64,000 bases of DNA from Pseudomonas sp. URMO17WK12:I11 (GCF_007677725.1 NZ_VEDF01000002.1:186001-250000); one strand, 5' to 3'; counted from the first letter of the stretch, positions 1 through 8,017 are shown. Made by a program: numbers and translations. The notes: a model not told the origin generated them from the letters alone.

Positions 1-832
1 GGCTGAGCACCGTCTGGTACGAGCCCACTTCAGCCAGCGCTGGGTCGTTCCAGGGCACCAGTGCCACCACCAGGAAGATCGACACCAGGTAGAACAGGCA
101 GATGCGCCAGATCACCGAATTAGTGGCGCGGCTGATCTGCTTGCCTGGGTTTTTCGATTCGGCAGCAGCGATGGTGACGATCTCGGTGCCCATGAACGAG
201 AACATGGTGGTGAGCATGGCCGCCAGCACCGCGCCCAGGCCATTGGGCATGAAGCCTTGGGTATCGAACAGGTGCGCAGCGCCGCTCACCTGGCTGTCGG
301 GCACGAAGCCGAACATGGCGACACAGCCAACCACGATGAAGCCGATGATCGCCAGCACCTTGAGCAGGGCGAACCAGAACTCGAACTCACCGTAGTTCTT
401 GACGCTGCACAGGTTGGTCAGGGTCAGCGCCAGGGTAATCAGCAGGGAAAATGCCCACAGATCGACTGCCGGGAACCAGGCATGCAGGATGGCCGCCGCA
501 GCGTTGGCCTCCAGCGGGATCACCAGCACCCAGAACCACCAGTACAACCAGCCAATGGTGAAGCCTGCCCAGCGGCCAATGGCGCGGTCGGCATAAGTAG
601 AGAACGAACCAGTGTCGGGCGAGGCGATGGCCATTTCACCCAGCATGCGCATCACCAGCACCACCAGCGTGCCGGCAGCGGCATAGGCCAGCAGCACCGC
701 AGGGCCAGCAGCTGCAATGGCGTGCCCGGAACCTACGAACAAACCGGCGCCAATAACGCCAGCGATGGACAGCATGGTCACATGCCGTTGTTTGAGCCCC
801 TGAGCGAGGTCATTGGAATTGTTACCGCTCAT
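1..832 (-). CDS. gabP: Amino-acid permease, GABA permease type (3' part outside window)
   Basis: The first 277 codons of an APC-superfamily amino-acid permease are visible; the gene runs off the left edge, so about 60% of a usual 460-residue protein is present. The start is ATG at 832, with an AAAGG ribosome site about 8 bases upstream. Residues 25-36 carry the family's first-helix glycine motif GVIGAGLFVGSG. Hydrophobic helices follow, including a tryptophan-rich one (GWLYWWFWVLVIPLEA). These features fit an inner-membrane proton/amino-acid symporter of the AAT subfamily. The N-terminus closely resembles Pseudomonas GabP proteins as I recall them, but substrate is not readable from sequence and a proline or aromatic permease cannot be excluded. 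It is divergent from the ABC transporter operon. Confidence 0.72.
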   Translation of the reverse strand, partial: MSGNNSNDLAQGLKQRHVTMLSIAGVIGAGLFVGSGHAIAAAGPAVLLAYAAAGTLVVLVMRMLGEMAIASPDTGSFSTYADRAIGRWAGFTIGWLYWWFWVLVIPLEANAAAAILHAWFPAVDLWAFSLLITLALTLTNLCSVKNYGEFEFWFALLKVLAIIGFIVVGCVAMFGFVPDSQVSGAAHLFDTQGFMPNGLGAVLAAMLTTMFSFMGTEIVTIAAAESKNPGKQISRATNSVIWRICLFYLVSIFLVVALVPWNDPALAEVGSYQTVLS

Positions 833-1107
833 AAAACTACCTTTGTAAGGAGTGGACCACTCCGACTGCGGGAACACAGCACGCGCGGGGATTACCTAGG
901 CATTGCTGCAATCGGCATGTTCACACTGGCAATAAGCGCGCCAGGTGCTGAACGCCTTTGTCAGGAACACCGCGCACCCTCATAAACGTTGGCTTGCGGG
1001 GCATATGGCCAGGTTCTGACCGAATGCCCGTCAAATCCCCATGCCAAGTCTGGATTACTGAAATACCCACTTACAAACGCCCCAAAGGTGCCCCTCGGTA
1101 ACACCCT

Positions 1108-1124
1108 TGCACCAATGCAATGCA
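1108..1124. promoter_or_regulatory. NtrC-like binding site
   Basis: The sequence TGCACC-N5-AATGCA resembles the NtrC operator TGCACC-N5-GGTGCA, with 10 of 12 specific bases. A further GTGCAA lies at 1130-1135. It sits about 250 bases upstream of the sigma-54-like promoter, a usual distance for an enhancer. This is inference from motif similarity. Confidence 0.4.
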
Positions 1125-1373
1125 GAAAAGTGCAACCCATGGGTACAACCTATCAAGCCAGGTCTTCTGCTTTTTCAGTACCACCCTGTAGCCAACGAAT
1201 ACCCGTCGATGGTTGAAAGCGCTTCCAACCGCCGCCCAAAGCTGGCACCATCGCGCCTTTTTTCATCAAGGCTCTGGAGCTGGGCGAGACCGTTTGCGGA
1301 CATCTGCGCGACGTTGCGCTGCAGCGATGCGACAAACTGCCCCAGCAATGCCTTGAGCCCCTTGTACCCCTGT

Positions 1374-1388
1374 TGGCCGTCATATTGC
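1374..1388 (+). promoter_or_regulatory. Sigma-54 (-24/-12) promoter for the amino-acid ABC operon
   Basis: TGGCCGTCATATTGC has the diagnostic GG and GC doublets with exactly ten bases between them, matching TGGCAC-N5-TTGC well. It lies 75 bases before the ATG of the ATP-binding gene in the same direction. Sigma-54 control of amino-acid uptake operons is common in Pseudomonas. Confidence 0.55.
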
Positions 1389-1462
1389 CGCTATGCTAGC
1401 GTGGCGCTCGCCAGGAAGGCCGCCAACAGCTGGGAACGCACCCGAATACATGAGGACCGCAC

Positions 1463-2236
1463 ATGGCCCAGGCCACGCCCGCGCTGGAAATCCGCAATCT
1501 GCACAAACGCTACGGCGAGCAGGAAATTCTCAAGGGCATTTCGCTGACCGCGCGCGACGGTGACGTGATCTCCATCCTGGGGTCGTCCGGCTCCGGCAAG
1601 TCCACCCTGCTGCGCTGCATCAACCTGCTGGAAAACCCGCACAAGGGCGAGATCTTGGTCGCCGGCGAAGCCCTCAAGCTCAAGGCCGCCAAGAACGGTG
1701 ACCTGATCGCCAGCGACAACCGCCAGATCAACCGCCTGCGCAGCGAAATCGGCTTCGTGTTCCAGAATTTCAACCTGTGGCCGCACATGTCGATCCTCGA
1801 CAACATCATCGAGGCGCCGCGCCGCGTACTGGGCCAGAGCAAGGCCGAGGCCATCGAGGCCGCCGAGGCGCTGCTGAACAAGGTCGGCATCTACGACAAG
1901 CGCCACAGTTACCCCGCCCAGCTTTCCGGTGGCCAGCAGCAGCGCGCCGCCATTGCCCGCACCTTGGCCATGAAACCCAAGGTCATCCTGTTCGACGAGC
2001 CGACCTCGGCGCTCGATCCGGAAATGGTCCAGGAAGTGCTTAACGTTATCCGCGCACTGGCCGAAGAAGGCCGTACCATGCTGCTGGTGACGCACGAGAT
2101 GAACTTTGCCCGCCAGGTGTCCAGTGAAGTGGTCTTCCTGCACCAGGGCCTGGTTGAAGAGCAGGGATCGCCGCAGCAGGTCTTCGAGAACCCGACCTCG
2201 GCGCGTTGCAAGCAATTCATGTCCAGCCACCGCTAA
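1463..2236 (+). CDS. Polar amino-acid ABC transporter, ATP-binding protein (HisP/AotP family)
   Basis: The 257-residue protein is the cytoplasmic ATPase that drives uptake by the two permeases encoded downstream. Walker A is GSSGSGKST at residues 40-48, the ABC signature LSGGQQQR is near residue 154, and Walker B with the catalytic glutamate (ILFDEP) is near 176. The D-loop SALD and H-loop THEM follow. Length is typical for HisP/AotP proteins. It is the first gene of a four-gene operon; the gene for the binding protein starts 11 bases after its stop. The likely substrates are basic or other polar amino acids, inferred from the binding protein and not proven. Confidence 0.9.
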   Translation: MAQATPALEIRNLHKRYGEQEILKGISLTARDGDVISILGSSGSGKSTLLRCINLLENPHKGEILVAGEALKLKAAKNGDLIASDNRQINRLRSEIGFVFQNFNLWPHMSILDNIIEAPRRVLGQSKAEAIEAAEALLNKVGIYDKRHSYPAQLSGGQQQRAAIARTLAMKPKVILFDEPTSALDPEMVQEVLNVIRALAEEGRTMLLVTHEMNFARQVSSEVVFLHQGLVEEQGSPQQVFENPTSARCKQFMSSHR

Positions 2237-2247
2237 CGGAGCAATAC

Positions 2248-3000
2248 ATGCACACTTACAAGAAGTTTCTCCTGGCAGCCGCTGCCACCCTGGTCATGTC
2301 GGCCAACGCCATGGCCGCGGAAAAACTGCGCATGGGTATCGAAGCCGCCTACCCGCCGTTCAACAACAAGGATGCCAGCGGTAACGTCGTCGGCTTCGAC
2401 AAGGACATCGGCGACGCCCTGTGCGCCAAGATGAAAGTCGAGTGCTCGGTGGTGACCTCCGACTGGGACGGCATCATTCCGGCCCTGAACGCCAAGAAGT
2501 TCGACTTCCTGGTGTCGTCGCTGTCGATCACCGACGAGCGCAAGCAGGCCGTCGACTTCACCGATCCGTACTACTCCAACAAGCTGCAGTTCATCGCGCC
2601 GAAGAACGTCGACTTCAAGACCGACAAAGACTCGCTCAAAGGCAAGGTCATCGGCACCCAGCGCGCGACCCTGGCTGGCACCTACCTTGAAGACAACTTC
2701 CCAGGCGTCGACGTCAAGCTGTACGACACCCAGGAAAACGCCTACCTCGACCTGGTCTCCGGCCGCATCGACGGCATCCTCGCCGACAAGTACGTGCAGT
2801 ACGAGTGGCTCAAGAGCAAGGACGGCATGAACTACGAGTTCAAGGGCGAGCCGGTGATGGACAGCGACAAGATCGGCATCGCCGTGCGCAAGGGTGACAC
2901 CAAGCTGCGCGACGACCTGAACAAAGCCCTGGCAGAGATCAAGGCCGACGGCACGTACAAGAAGATCAACGACAAGTACTTCCCATTCAGCATCGAATGA
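2248..3000 (+). CDS. Periplasmic amino-acid binding protein of the ABC transporter
   Basis: This 250-residue secreted protein captures the amino acid in the periplasm and delivers it to the permeases. The start at 2248 gives a normal signal peptide (positive MHTYKK, hydrophobic core, cleavage near residues 23-24 after NAMAA); an upstream in-frame codon would place the signal inside the protein. The mature protein opens with the family-3 binding-protein signature RMGIEAAYPPFN and includes GFDKDIGDALC and SSLSITDERK, typical of lysine/arginine/ornithine and histidine binders. A small hairpin follows the stop, as is common after binding-protein genes that need higher expression. Exact ligand is unassigned. 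Confidence 0.9.
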   Translation: MHTYKKFLLAAAATLVMSANAMAAEKLRMGIEAAYPPFNNKDASGNVVGFDKDIGDALCAKMKVECSVVTSDWDGIIPALNAKKFDFLVSSLSITDERKQAVDFTDPYYSNKLQFIAPKNVDFKTDKDSLKGKVIGTQRATLAGTYLEDNFPGVDVKLYDTQENAYLDLVSGRIDGILADKYVQYEWLKSKDGMNYEFKGEPVMDSDKIGIAVRKGDTKLRDDLNKALAEIKADGTYKKINDKYFPFSIE

Positions 3001-3013
3001 TCCGCCCTGACCT

Positions 3014-3032
3014 GCGCGCCCTGGCGGCGCGC
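3014..3032 (+). promoter_or_regulatory. Intra-operon hairpin after the binding-protein gene
   Basis: GCGCGCC-ctggc-GGCGCGC forms a perfect 7-bp, all G-C stem with no following U-run. Such hairpins after binding-protein genes often protect the upstream mRNA and give more binding protein than permease. That role here is inference. Confidence 0.5.
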
Positions 3033-3054
3033 AAGTCCCTAGAATGACCTGCCC

Positions 3055-3747
3055 ATGAATATCGACTTGCACGGATTCGGTCCGGCCATGCTGGCCGGCA
3101 CCCTGATGACCGTAAAACTGGCGCTTTGCGCCCTGCTGTTGGGGCTGGTGCTGGGCCTGCTCGGCGCCCTGGCCAAGACTTCCTCGATCAAGCCGCTGCA
3201 GTGGCTTGGTGGCTTCTACTCGACCCTGGTGCGCGGCGTGCCCGAGCTGCTGTGGGTGCTGCTCATCTACTTCGGCACCGTCGGCTTGATGAACAGCCTC
3301 GGTGAAGCCCTGAACCTGCCGGGCCTGGAGCTCAGCGCCTTCGCCGCCGGGGTCATCGCCCTGGGCCTGTGCTTCGGGGCCTATGCCACCGAAGTGTTTC
3401 GCGGCGCGATCCTGGCCATTCCCAAAGGCCACCGCGAGGCGGGCCAGGCACTGGGCCTGTCCAAGGGGCGCATCCTGTCGCGGATCATTCTGCCGCAGAT
3501 GTGGCGCATCGCCCTGCCCGGCCTGGGTAACTTGTTCATGATCCTGATGAAAGACACCGCGCTGGTGTCGGTGATCGGCCTGGAAGAAATCATGCGCCAC
3601 GCCCAGATCGGCGTGACCGTGACCAAGGAGCCGTTCACCTTCTACATGGTGGCGGCCTGCATTTACCTGAGCCTGACCGTCATCGCCATGACCGGCATGT
3701 ACTTCATGGAAAAACGCGCCGCTCGCGGCTTTGCGAGGGCCGAATAA
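3055..3747 (+). CDS. Amino-acid ABC transporter permease (HisQ/AotQ type)
   Basis: The 230-residue inner-membrane subunit forms half of the translocation channel. It has about five hydrophobic segments. The cytoplasmic EAA loop, which docks on the ATPase, reads EAGQALGLSKGRILSRIILP. Residues around VRGVPELLWVLLIY match the HisM/HisQ family start of the permease domain. It is 54 bases from the binding-protein gene and abuts the second permease gene (TAA immediately followed by ATG), so the two are translationally close. Substrate follows from the binding protein. Confidence 0.9.
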   Translation: MNIDLHGFGPAMLAGTLMTVKLALCALLLGLVLGLLGALAKTSSIKPLQWLGGFYSTLVRGVPELLWVLLIYFGTVGLMNSLGEALNLPGLELSAFAAGVIALGLCFGAYATEVFRGAILAIPKGHREAGQALGLSKGRILSRIILPQMWRIALPGLGNLFMILMKDTALVSVIGLEEIMRHAQIGVTVTKEPFTFYMVAACIYLSLTVIAMTGMYFMEKRAARGFARAE

Positions 3748-4437
3748 ATGAATTGGGAAGTCATCATCAAGTGGCTGCCGCGCCTGGCCCAGGGCGCGAC
3801 CCTGACCTTGGAGCTGGTGGCCATCGCCGTGGTCGCCGGGCTGATCCTGGCGATCCCGCTGGGTATCGCACGCTCCTCGCGGCACTGGTACGTGCGCGCG
3901 CTGCCGTTCAGCTACATCTTCTTCTTCCGCGGCACGCCGCTGCTGGTGCAGCTGTTCCTGGTCTACTACGGCCTGGCGCAGTTCGAGGCGGTGCGCTCCA
4001 GCTCGCTGTGGCCCTACCTGCGCGATCCGTTCTGGTGCACGGTGCTGACCATGACCTTGCACACCGCTGCCTACATCGCCGAGATCCTGCGCGGTGCGTT
4101 GCAGTCGATCCCCAAGGGTGAAATCGAGGCGGCGCGGGCGCTGGGCATGTCGCGGGGCAAGACGCTGTTCTACATCATGCTGCCCCGCGCCGCACGCATC
4201 GGCCTGCCGGCCTACAGCAACGAAGTGATCCTGATGCTCAAGGCCAGCGCCCTGGCCAGCACCGTAACCCTGCTGGAACTGACCGGCATGGCCCGCACCA
4301 TCATCGCCCGCACCTACCTGCCGGTGGAGATCTTCTTCGCTGCCGGGTTGTTCTACCTGCTGATCTCGTTCGTGCTGGTGCAAGGCTTCAAGCTGCTCGA
4401 GCGCTGGCTGCGCGTGGATGCCTGCCAGGGGCGTTGA
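3748..4437 (+). CDS. Amino-acid ABC transporter permease (HisM/AotM type)
   Basis: This is the second channel subunit, 229 residues, partner of the preceding permease. It has the same fold, with FFRGTPLLVQLFLVYYG and an EAA loop (EIEAARALGMSRGKTLFYIMLP). It begins directly after the previous stop codon with no gap. It is the last transporter gene of the operon: a hairpin at 4445-4469 follows, and the next gene is an unrelated methyltransferase. Confidence 0.9.
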   Translation: MNWEVIIKWLPRLAQGATLTLELVAIAVVAGLILAIPLGIARSSRHWYVRALPFSYIFFFRGTPLLVQLFLVYYGLAQFEAVRSSSLWPYLRDPFWCTVLTMTLHTAAYIAEILRGALQSIPKGEIEAARALGMSRGKTLFYIMLPRAARIGLPAYSNEVILMLKASALASTVTLLELTGMARTIIARTYLPVEIFFAAGLFYLLISFVLVQGFKLLERWLRVDACQGR

Positions 4438-4444
4438 GCCTTCG

Positions 4445-4469
4445 CGGGCCTGCTCGACGGACAGGCCCG
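4445..4469 (+). terminator. Hairpin after the ABC transporter operon
   Basis: CGGGCCTG and CAGGCCCG form an 8-bp stem with a nine-base loop, eight bases after the last permease gene. There is no clear U-run, so it may terminate weakly or act as an mRNA end. Confidence 0.4.
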
Positions 4470-4497
4470 ACAACTTACCCACAACAAGCCCGGTACC

Positions 4498-5703
4498 ATG
4501 CCCGCCTACCTCCACGGCTATCAGCTGCTTGACCGCTTCCAAGGCCTCGATCAGTTTCTGACCGAGTACCAGGGGCTGTGGAAGCCAAGGCCGTTCACCT
4601 GCCTGCAGCTGGGCTGGGAACGCCAGTATCCCGAGCTGGCTTCCCACCTGCGCCAGTGCACGCTCGAGGAGGCCGAAACCGAGGCTGGCGCTGAACGCCT
4701 GCCCGCGCCCTACTCGCAGCTCGCCACCCAGGCCAAGCACCTGTCTGCCGTTGGTGAGCTGCCGGACGCAGGCCTTCCCAGCGCAGGCCACCGCCTCGAC
4801 GTCAATGTTCCGGGCCGCAAGTGGCAACAAATCGAAGCCTTCAGCCGTCGCCTGGCGTTTCGTGAAAACACCCGACATTGGCTGGACTGGTGCGCAGGCA
4901 AAGGCCACTTGGGCCGCCGTCTGCTGCAACCAGGCCAGCAGCTGACGTGCCTGGAGTACGACGCCGATCTGGTCGCAGCCGGCCAGGCCTTGAGCGACCA
5001 TCACCATCTGCCAGCTACCCATGTGCACCAGGACGTCATGGCTGCCGGCAGCACTGATTACCTGACCGTGGATAAAAGTGTCGTGGCCCTGCATGCCTGC
5101 GGCGAGCTGCATGTGCACCTGCTGCGCCAAGCCAGCGAACAGGGCTGCCGGCACCTCGCCGTGGCGCCGTGCTGTTACAACCGCATTCCAGGCGAGCGCT
5201 ACCAGCCGTTATCCACAGCCGCGCAGGCCTCGGCATTGCAGCTGGATATGCTCGACCTCGGCTTGCCCCTGTCTGAAACGGTCACCGCCGGCGCCCGCGT
5301 GCGTCGCCAGCGTGACCTTTCCATGGCCCGCCGCCTGGGCTTCGATCTGTTGCAGCGCGAGCAGCGCCAGTGCGACGACTATTTACCCACACCGTCCTTG
5401 CCAGTCGCCTGGCTGGACAAGACATTCGAGCACTACTGCCGAGAACTCGCCGCGCTGCGGCAAGTGGACATACAGGGCACGCCAGACTGGACTCGTCTCG
5501 AAGCCGCTGGCTGGCAGCGCCTGGCCCAGGTGCGCAACCTGGAACGGGTACGCAACCTGTTCCGCCGCCCGCTGGAAATGTGGCTGGTACTCGATCGCGC
5601 GCTGTTCCTCGAGGAACAGGGCTACAAGGTGCGCCTGGGTACGTTCTGCGACTACCCACTGACGCCGCGCAACCTTTTGCTGCTGGCCGAACGTGACCGA
5701 TAG
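4498..5703 (+). CDS. SAM-dependent methyltransferase, Methyltransf_32-like
   Basis: The 401-residue protein is a predicted class I S-adenosylmethionine methyltransferase of unknown substrate. The glycine-rich SAM site WCAGKGHLGRRL is near residue 130, an acidic residue after strand 2 (CLEYDADL) near 150, HACGELH near 200 and a conserved cysteine pair in APCCYNRIP near 224. The AGKGHL and CCY motifs are those of the Methyltransf_32 family, which includes eukaryotic METTL25-like proteins. There is no signal or membrane segment, so it is cytoplasmic. It stands alone between the ABC operon and a convergent small-gene pair. Target molecule and pathway cannot be inferred. Confidence 0.75.
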   Translation: MPAYLHGYQLLDRFQGLDQFLTEYQGLWKPRPFTCLQLGWERQYPELASHLRQCTLEEAETEAGAERLPAPYSQLATQAKHLSAVGELPDAGLPSAGHRLDVNVPGRKWQQIEAFSRRLAFRENTRHWLDWCAGKGHLGRRLLQPGQQLTCLEYDADLVAAGQALSDHHHLPATHVHQDVMAAGSTDYLTVDKSVVALHACGELHVHLLRQASEQGCRHLAVAPCCYNRIPGERYQPLSTAAQASALQLDMLDLGLPLSETVTAGARVRRQRDLSMARRLGFDLLQREQRQCDDYLPTPSLPVAWLDKTFEHYCRELAALRQVDIQGTPDWTRLEAAGWQRLAQVRNLERVRNLFRRPLEMWLVLDRALFLEEQGYKVRLGTFCDYPLTPRNLLLLAERDR

Positions 5704-5909
5704 CCGCAGCACAACCTGTGGATAAGTCTGTGAACAAGCTTTTGATGAATGCTTGGAGCCGAGGGCTATTTCAAACGCCTGGCTTATTCCGCAGCAGGCT
5801 GCAAGCCCAGCAAAAACAGGTATTTGCGCAAAGACAGGTGGTATATAAGAGCGGCACGCGTTTCGCTGGAGATGGCAATGCCGCTTGTGCATAAGCAAAT
5901 TATGTCAAG

Positions 5910-6182
5910 TCACAGCGGCCTGTTTTTCGCAAGCTCGATGTCGTTCATCAGCGCTTTGGCCATGGCCAATAGATAGTCGGCTGCGCCGAGCAGTTTGTGG
6001 TCATCTTCCATGTCGCCTTCGCGCACTAAATGCGTGATGTAGCCCAGGAGCACCGTGACGTGTTCGTAAGCGCCTTCCACAGGGACGCCCGGTTGTACGC
6101 CGAAAAGGTTGTGGGACGAGTTGCCGGCCTGGAGGAAGGTGACATTGCCGGCAGTGACCCTGGGCCTTGGGTGATCAGTCAT
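5910..6182 (-). CDS. DUF3077 family protein
   Basis: This 90-residue protein of unknown function is the second gene of a minus-strand pair. The recognisable part runs from a degenerate strand region (AGNVTFLQAGNSSHNLFGVQPGVP) into a helical segment (GAYEHVTVLLGYITHLV) and ends with a helix rich in Ala, Leu and Met. No signal peptide or membrane segment is present. It starts at 6182, overlapping the end of the DUF6124 gene by 8 bases, so the two are probably translationally coupled. Such pairs are common and often multicopy in Pseudomonas; I know of no established role. Confidence 0.7.
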   Translation of the reverse strand: MTDHPRPRVTAGNVTFLQAGNSSHNLFGVQPGVPVEGAYEHVTVLLGYITHLVREGDMEDDHKLLGAADYLLAMAKALMNDIELAKNRPL

Positions 6183-6447
6183 CGGTTTTGTCCTCTTTGG
6201 CGTTCAGGGTCGCAATTGCGTGCTGGAAGAGGATCAGGGCGGCGTCCACTGCCTGGGAGGCGCTGGCCAGCGTCGGCAGGCCCCGTTGTCCGGCATGCAG
6301 GCGGCAGTGTTCATCGATGGTGTCGGCCACGCCGCGCATGAGGTCGTAGGCGTTGTGCAGGGCGTCTTCGGGGGTGATGTCGCTGTAGGCGGTGATGAAG
6401 GGGTTTTGGACGAGTAGGTGGGGTGGGTCGGGGACGATCTTTTTCAT
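6175..6447 (-). CDS. DUF6124 family protein
   Basis: This small protein (90 residues from the chosen start) belongs to a Pseudomonas family of unknown function. It opens with the family signature KKIVPDPP and continues as a predicted helical protein with several conserved His and Asp residues (DTIDEHCRLH). The ATG at 6447 was chosen over an in-frame codon at 6477 because AAGGAG lies nine bases upstream and the family starts there. It is the first gene of the pair with the DUF3077 gene. Its untranslated leader contains a strong RNA-like fold at 6502-6578. Confidence 0.75.
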   Translation of the reverse strand: MKKIVPDPPHLLVQNPFITAYSDITPEDALHNAYDLMRGVADTIDEHCRLHAGQRGLPTLASASQAVDAALILFQHAIATLNAKEDKTDD

Positions 6448-6501
6448 GGCAGCAGCTCCTTGAGTTGGAACCACCACATGGACCTTCTCACGGATTCAGG
6501 T

Positions 6502-6578
6502 GGCAGTCGTACGCGGGGTGAGAAACCGAGGGAGCTACAAAGCTCGGCCAGACCGAGGTCTGCCCGCGTACGACCGCC
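6502..6578 (-). ncRNA. Structured leader RNA upstream of the DUF6124/DUF3077 genes
   Basis: A 16-bp closing stem pairs 6563-6578 with 6502-6517. Its only non-Watson-Crick pair is G-U if the RNA is read from the minus strand and A-C if read from the plus strand, so the structure belongs to the minus-strand transcript, the same as the genes downstream. Inside it are a CAGAC/GTCTG hairpin with a four-base loop (6549-6562) and a second arm in which CCGAG pairs with CTCGG, or alternatively GAGCT with AGCTC. The fold ends 55 bases before the ATG at 6447. It looks like a three-way junction and could be a cis-regulator or a processed RNA. I see no gene between 6448 and 6922. Confidence 0.55.
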
Positions 6579-6625
6579 ATAAGTGGCTAGCCGATGAGTC
6601 TCCATATCGGGTTCTCACGCCCGTT

Positions 6626-6662
6626 CGCCAGGATTTGGCGACCCAGGAACAATATCCCTGGG
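6626..6662 (-). other. Two further small hairpins in the same leader region
   Basis: CGCCA/TGGCG (6626-6640) and CCCAGG/CCTGGG (6642-6662) form two adjacent hairpins about 50 bases upstream of the larger structure. They could belong to the same long leader or be an upstream terminator. The rest of 6448-6922 shows nothing else I can name. Confidence 0.3.
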
Positions 6663-6922
6663 CCACTTCCCCGCCAACAGAGAAGCGTCGACTAGGCGCG
6701 TAGGATAATTCCCAACTACCTCGATCAAGAAGTATTTGGTTTCAAGTCCGGAATTTCCTCACAAACTCCGCTCAGATCAACGTGGGGCTCACCCCCAAAA
6801 ACGCTGGACGGTGTATCATCCGCGCCCCGAATCACCAGAACCCGAGCCGCCCGCTGCCCGCCAGCCCCGCGGCCATCTGGCATTGCGCCAGAATCGACCA
6901 TGGACTAACGGACTAAACCATC

Positions 6923-7171
6923 GTGCCTCAAGCCAAGACCCTCGCCCTGCTGGCCTTCACCCTGTCCCTCGGCGCCTGCACCACCAGCCAGCCCGCGCAC
7001 CCCGGCAGCAAGCTGGACTGGAACACACCTGGCATGCAACTCGGCGGCGACCGCGGCCTCTCCATGCGCCACGAAGCCCCCTGCCGCAACCGCGGCTGCG
7101 ACAACGACGAGCTGTTTTTCAACCCTGGCAAGACCGAGCCAAGCGTCAATACCATCCACCGCGGCTGGTAA
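6923..7171 (+). CDS. Small predicted lipoprotein
   Basis: The 82-residue protein has a lysine near the N-terminus, a hydrophobic stretch and a lipobox LGAC with the lipidated cysteine at residue 19, so it should be processed by signal peptidase II and anchored in a membrane. The mature part is short and polar, with two cysteines (CRNRGC) that could form a disulfide. The start is GTG at 6923; no better ATG exists in frame. I do not recognise the family and the role is unknown. It lies just upstream of the tRNA-Thr gene on the same strand but has no evident link to it. Confidence 0.6.
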   Translation: MPQAKTLALLAFTLSLGACTTSQPAHPGSKLDWNTPGMQLGGDRGLSMRHEAPCRNRGCDNDELFFNPGKTEPSVNTIHRGW

Positions 7172-7229
7172 GAAAATATCCTTCTGAGTCGGTGACTTAG
7201 GCTATTTTCACGCTTTCGCACATAAGTGG

Positions 7230-7257
7230 TTTACAGGCGCCAACCGATCGTTATAAT
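7230..7257 (+). promoter_or_regulatory. Sigma-70 promoter of tRNA-Thr
   Basis: TTTACA and a perfect TATAAT are separated by 16 bases, and the tRNA begins 12 bases after the -10 box. This is a clear strong housekeeping promoter. Confidence 0.85.
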
Positions 7258-7268
7258 GACGCCCCATT

Positions 7269-7344
<76 letters not shown>

Positions 7345-7352
7345 TATAAATC

Positions 7353-7384
7353 AAGGGCTTGCAGCGATGCAGGCCTTTGTTTTT
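7353..7384 (+). terminator. Rho-independent terminator after tRNA-Thr
   Basis: AAGGGCTTGCA and TGCAGGCCTTT form an 11-bp stem around a GCGA loop, followed by GTTTTTT. It lies inside the island, 8 bases after the tRNA, and now ends the tRNA transcript. Confidence 0.85.
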
Positions 7385-7435
7385 TGCGGTACACGTAACA
7401 AATGATGTAACAAGCGCCCGCTCTGGAGCTGCACC

Positions 7436-8017
7436 ATGGACTGGATGCAATTTGTCGCCGCTATGACTTCTTCCCTCGCCTGGCCGCTGGCAGCCATCGT
7501 GCTAGGGCTAGCGATCAGGGGACCGCTCATCGGACTGCTACCTAAAATCCGCAGTCTCAAATATGGCGACTTGCAGATTGACCTAGAGCAGCAGCTGAAA
7601 GAAGTCGAAGCAGATTTGACAGAGGGCACAGCAGCAATCCTTCCAGCACCTCCTTCAGAAGAAGCAGTCGAGCTGGCAACGATTTCTCCAGACGTGGCCA
7701 TGCTGCAATCCTGGTTTGAGGTTGAGATCGCGCTGAATTCGCTGATGCTTAAGCTGGGTTGGAAGATGGCGCCGCAGCACAACCGTTCCATCCACAAAAT
7801 GTGGTTACTACGGGAGCGACGTTTAATCGATGAGCTGACGTATTCAACGTTCGTCCGCCTGCTGAAGATCCGGAATCAGGTTGCCCACATCAAAGGCATG
7901 CCGTTGAACCAGGACGATGCGTTGTCGATGTCCAGCTCATGCGCCTGGTTGGTGGAGCAGTTGGAGTCTGTTGATGCATCAGCAGAGACAGGTGATGCAC
8001 CGAGTGGGGCGGTGTAG
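7436..8017 (+). CDS. Membrane-anchored protein with HEPN-like C-terminus
   Basis: The 193-residue protein is of unknown function. Residues 10-35 form one hydrophobic segment (SLAWPLAAIVLGLAIRGPLIGLL), followed by a short charged linker (LKYGDLQIDLEQQLKEVEAD) and a helical C-terminal domain. That domain contains RNQVAH at about residues 146-151, which is the R-x4-H motif of HEPN ribonucleases and of related DUF4145-type proteins. The ATG at 7436 follows a GGAGC ribosome site. It is the first island gene after the tRNA and stands alone. A role in RNA cleavage or phage defence is inference only; the motif is short, and some proteins of this shape are catalytically inactive. Confidence 0.6.
   Translation: MDWMQFVAAMTSSLAWPLAAIVLGLAIRGPLIGLLPKIRSLKYGDLQIDLEQQLKEVEADLTEGTAAILPAPPSEEAVELATISPDVAMLQSWFEVEIALNSLMLKLGWKMAPQHNRSIHKMWLLRERRLIDELTYSTFVRLLKIRNQVAHIKGMPLNQDDALSMSSSCAWLVEQLESVDASAETGDAPSGAV

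Larger units (their letters stand above)
833..1462. other. Divergent intergenic region between permease and ABC transporter operon
   Basis: This 630-base region separates the two divergent transport units. I see no credible gene in it; the open frames here lack ribosome sites and family features. It holds an NtrC-like inverted repeat at 1108-1124 and a sigma-54-type promoter at 1374-1388, both listed separately. Confidence 0.6.

Noticed and set aside
2233..5154. Very long minus-strand open frame (973 codons) across the amino-acid transporter genes
   Set aside because: It is antisense to five clear genes, has composition typical of GC-rich shadow frames (His, Gln, Gly, Ala, Arg-rich) and no recognisable domain.
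5704..5909. Possible small gene after the methyltransferase
   Set aside because: The only frame (from 5749) has no ribosome site and overlaps the convergent DUF3077 gene; a DnaA-box-like TGTGGATAA is single and common.
6500..7200. Plus-strand frames over the structured leader and the lipoprotein gene
   Set aside because: Arg/Pro-rich shadow content; the structured leader and the lipoprotein frame explain the region better.
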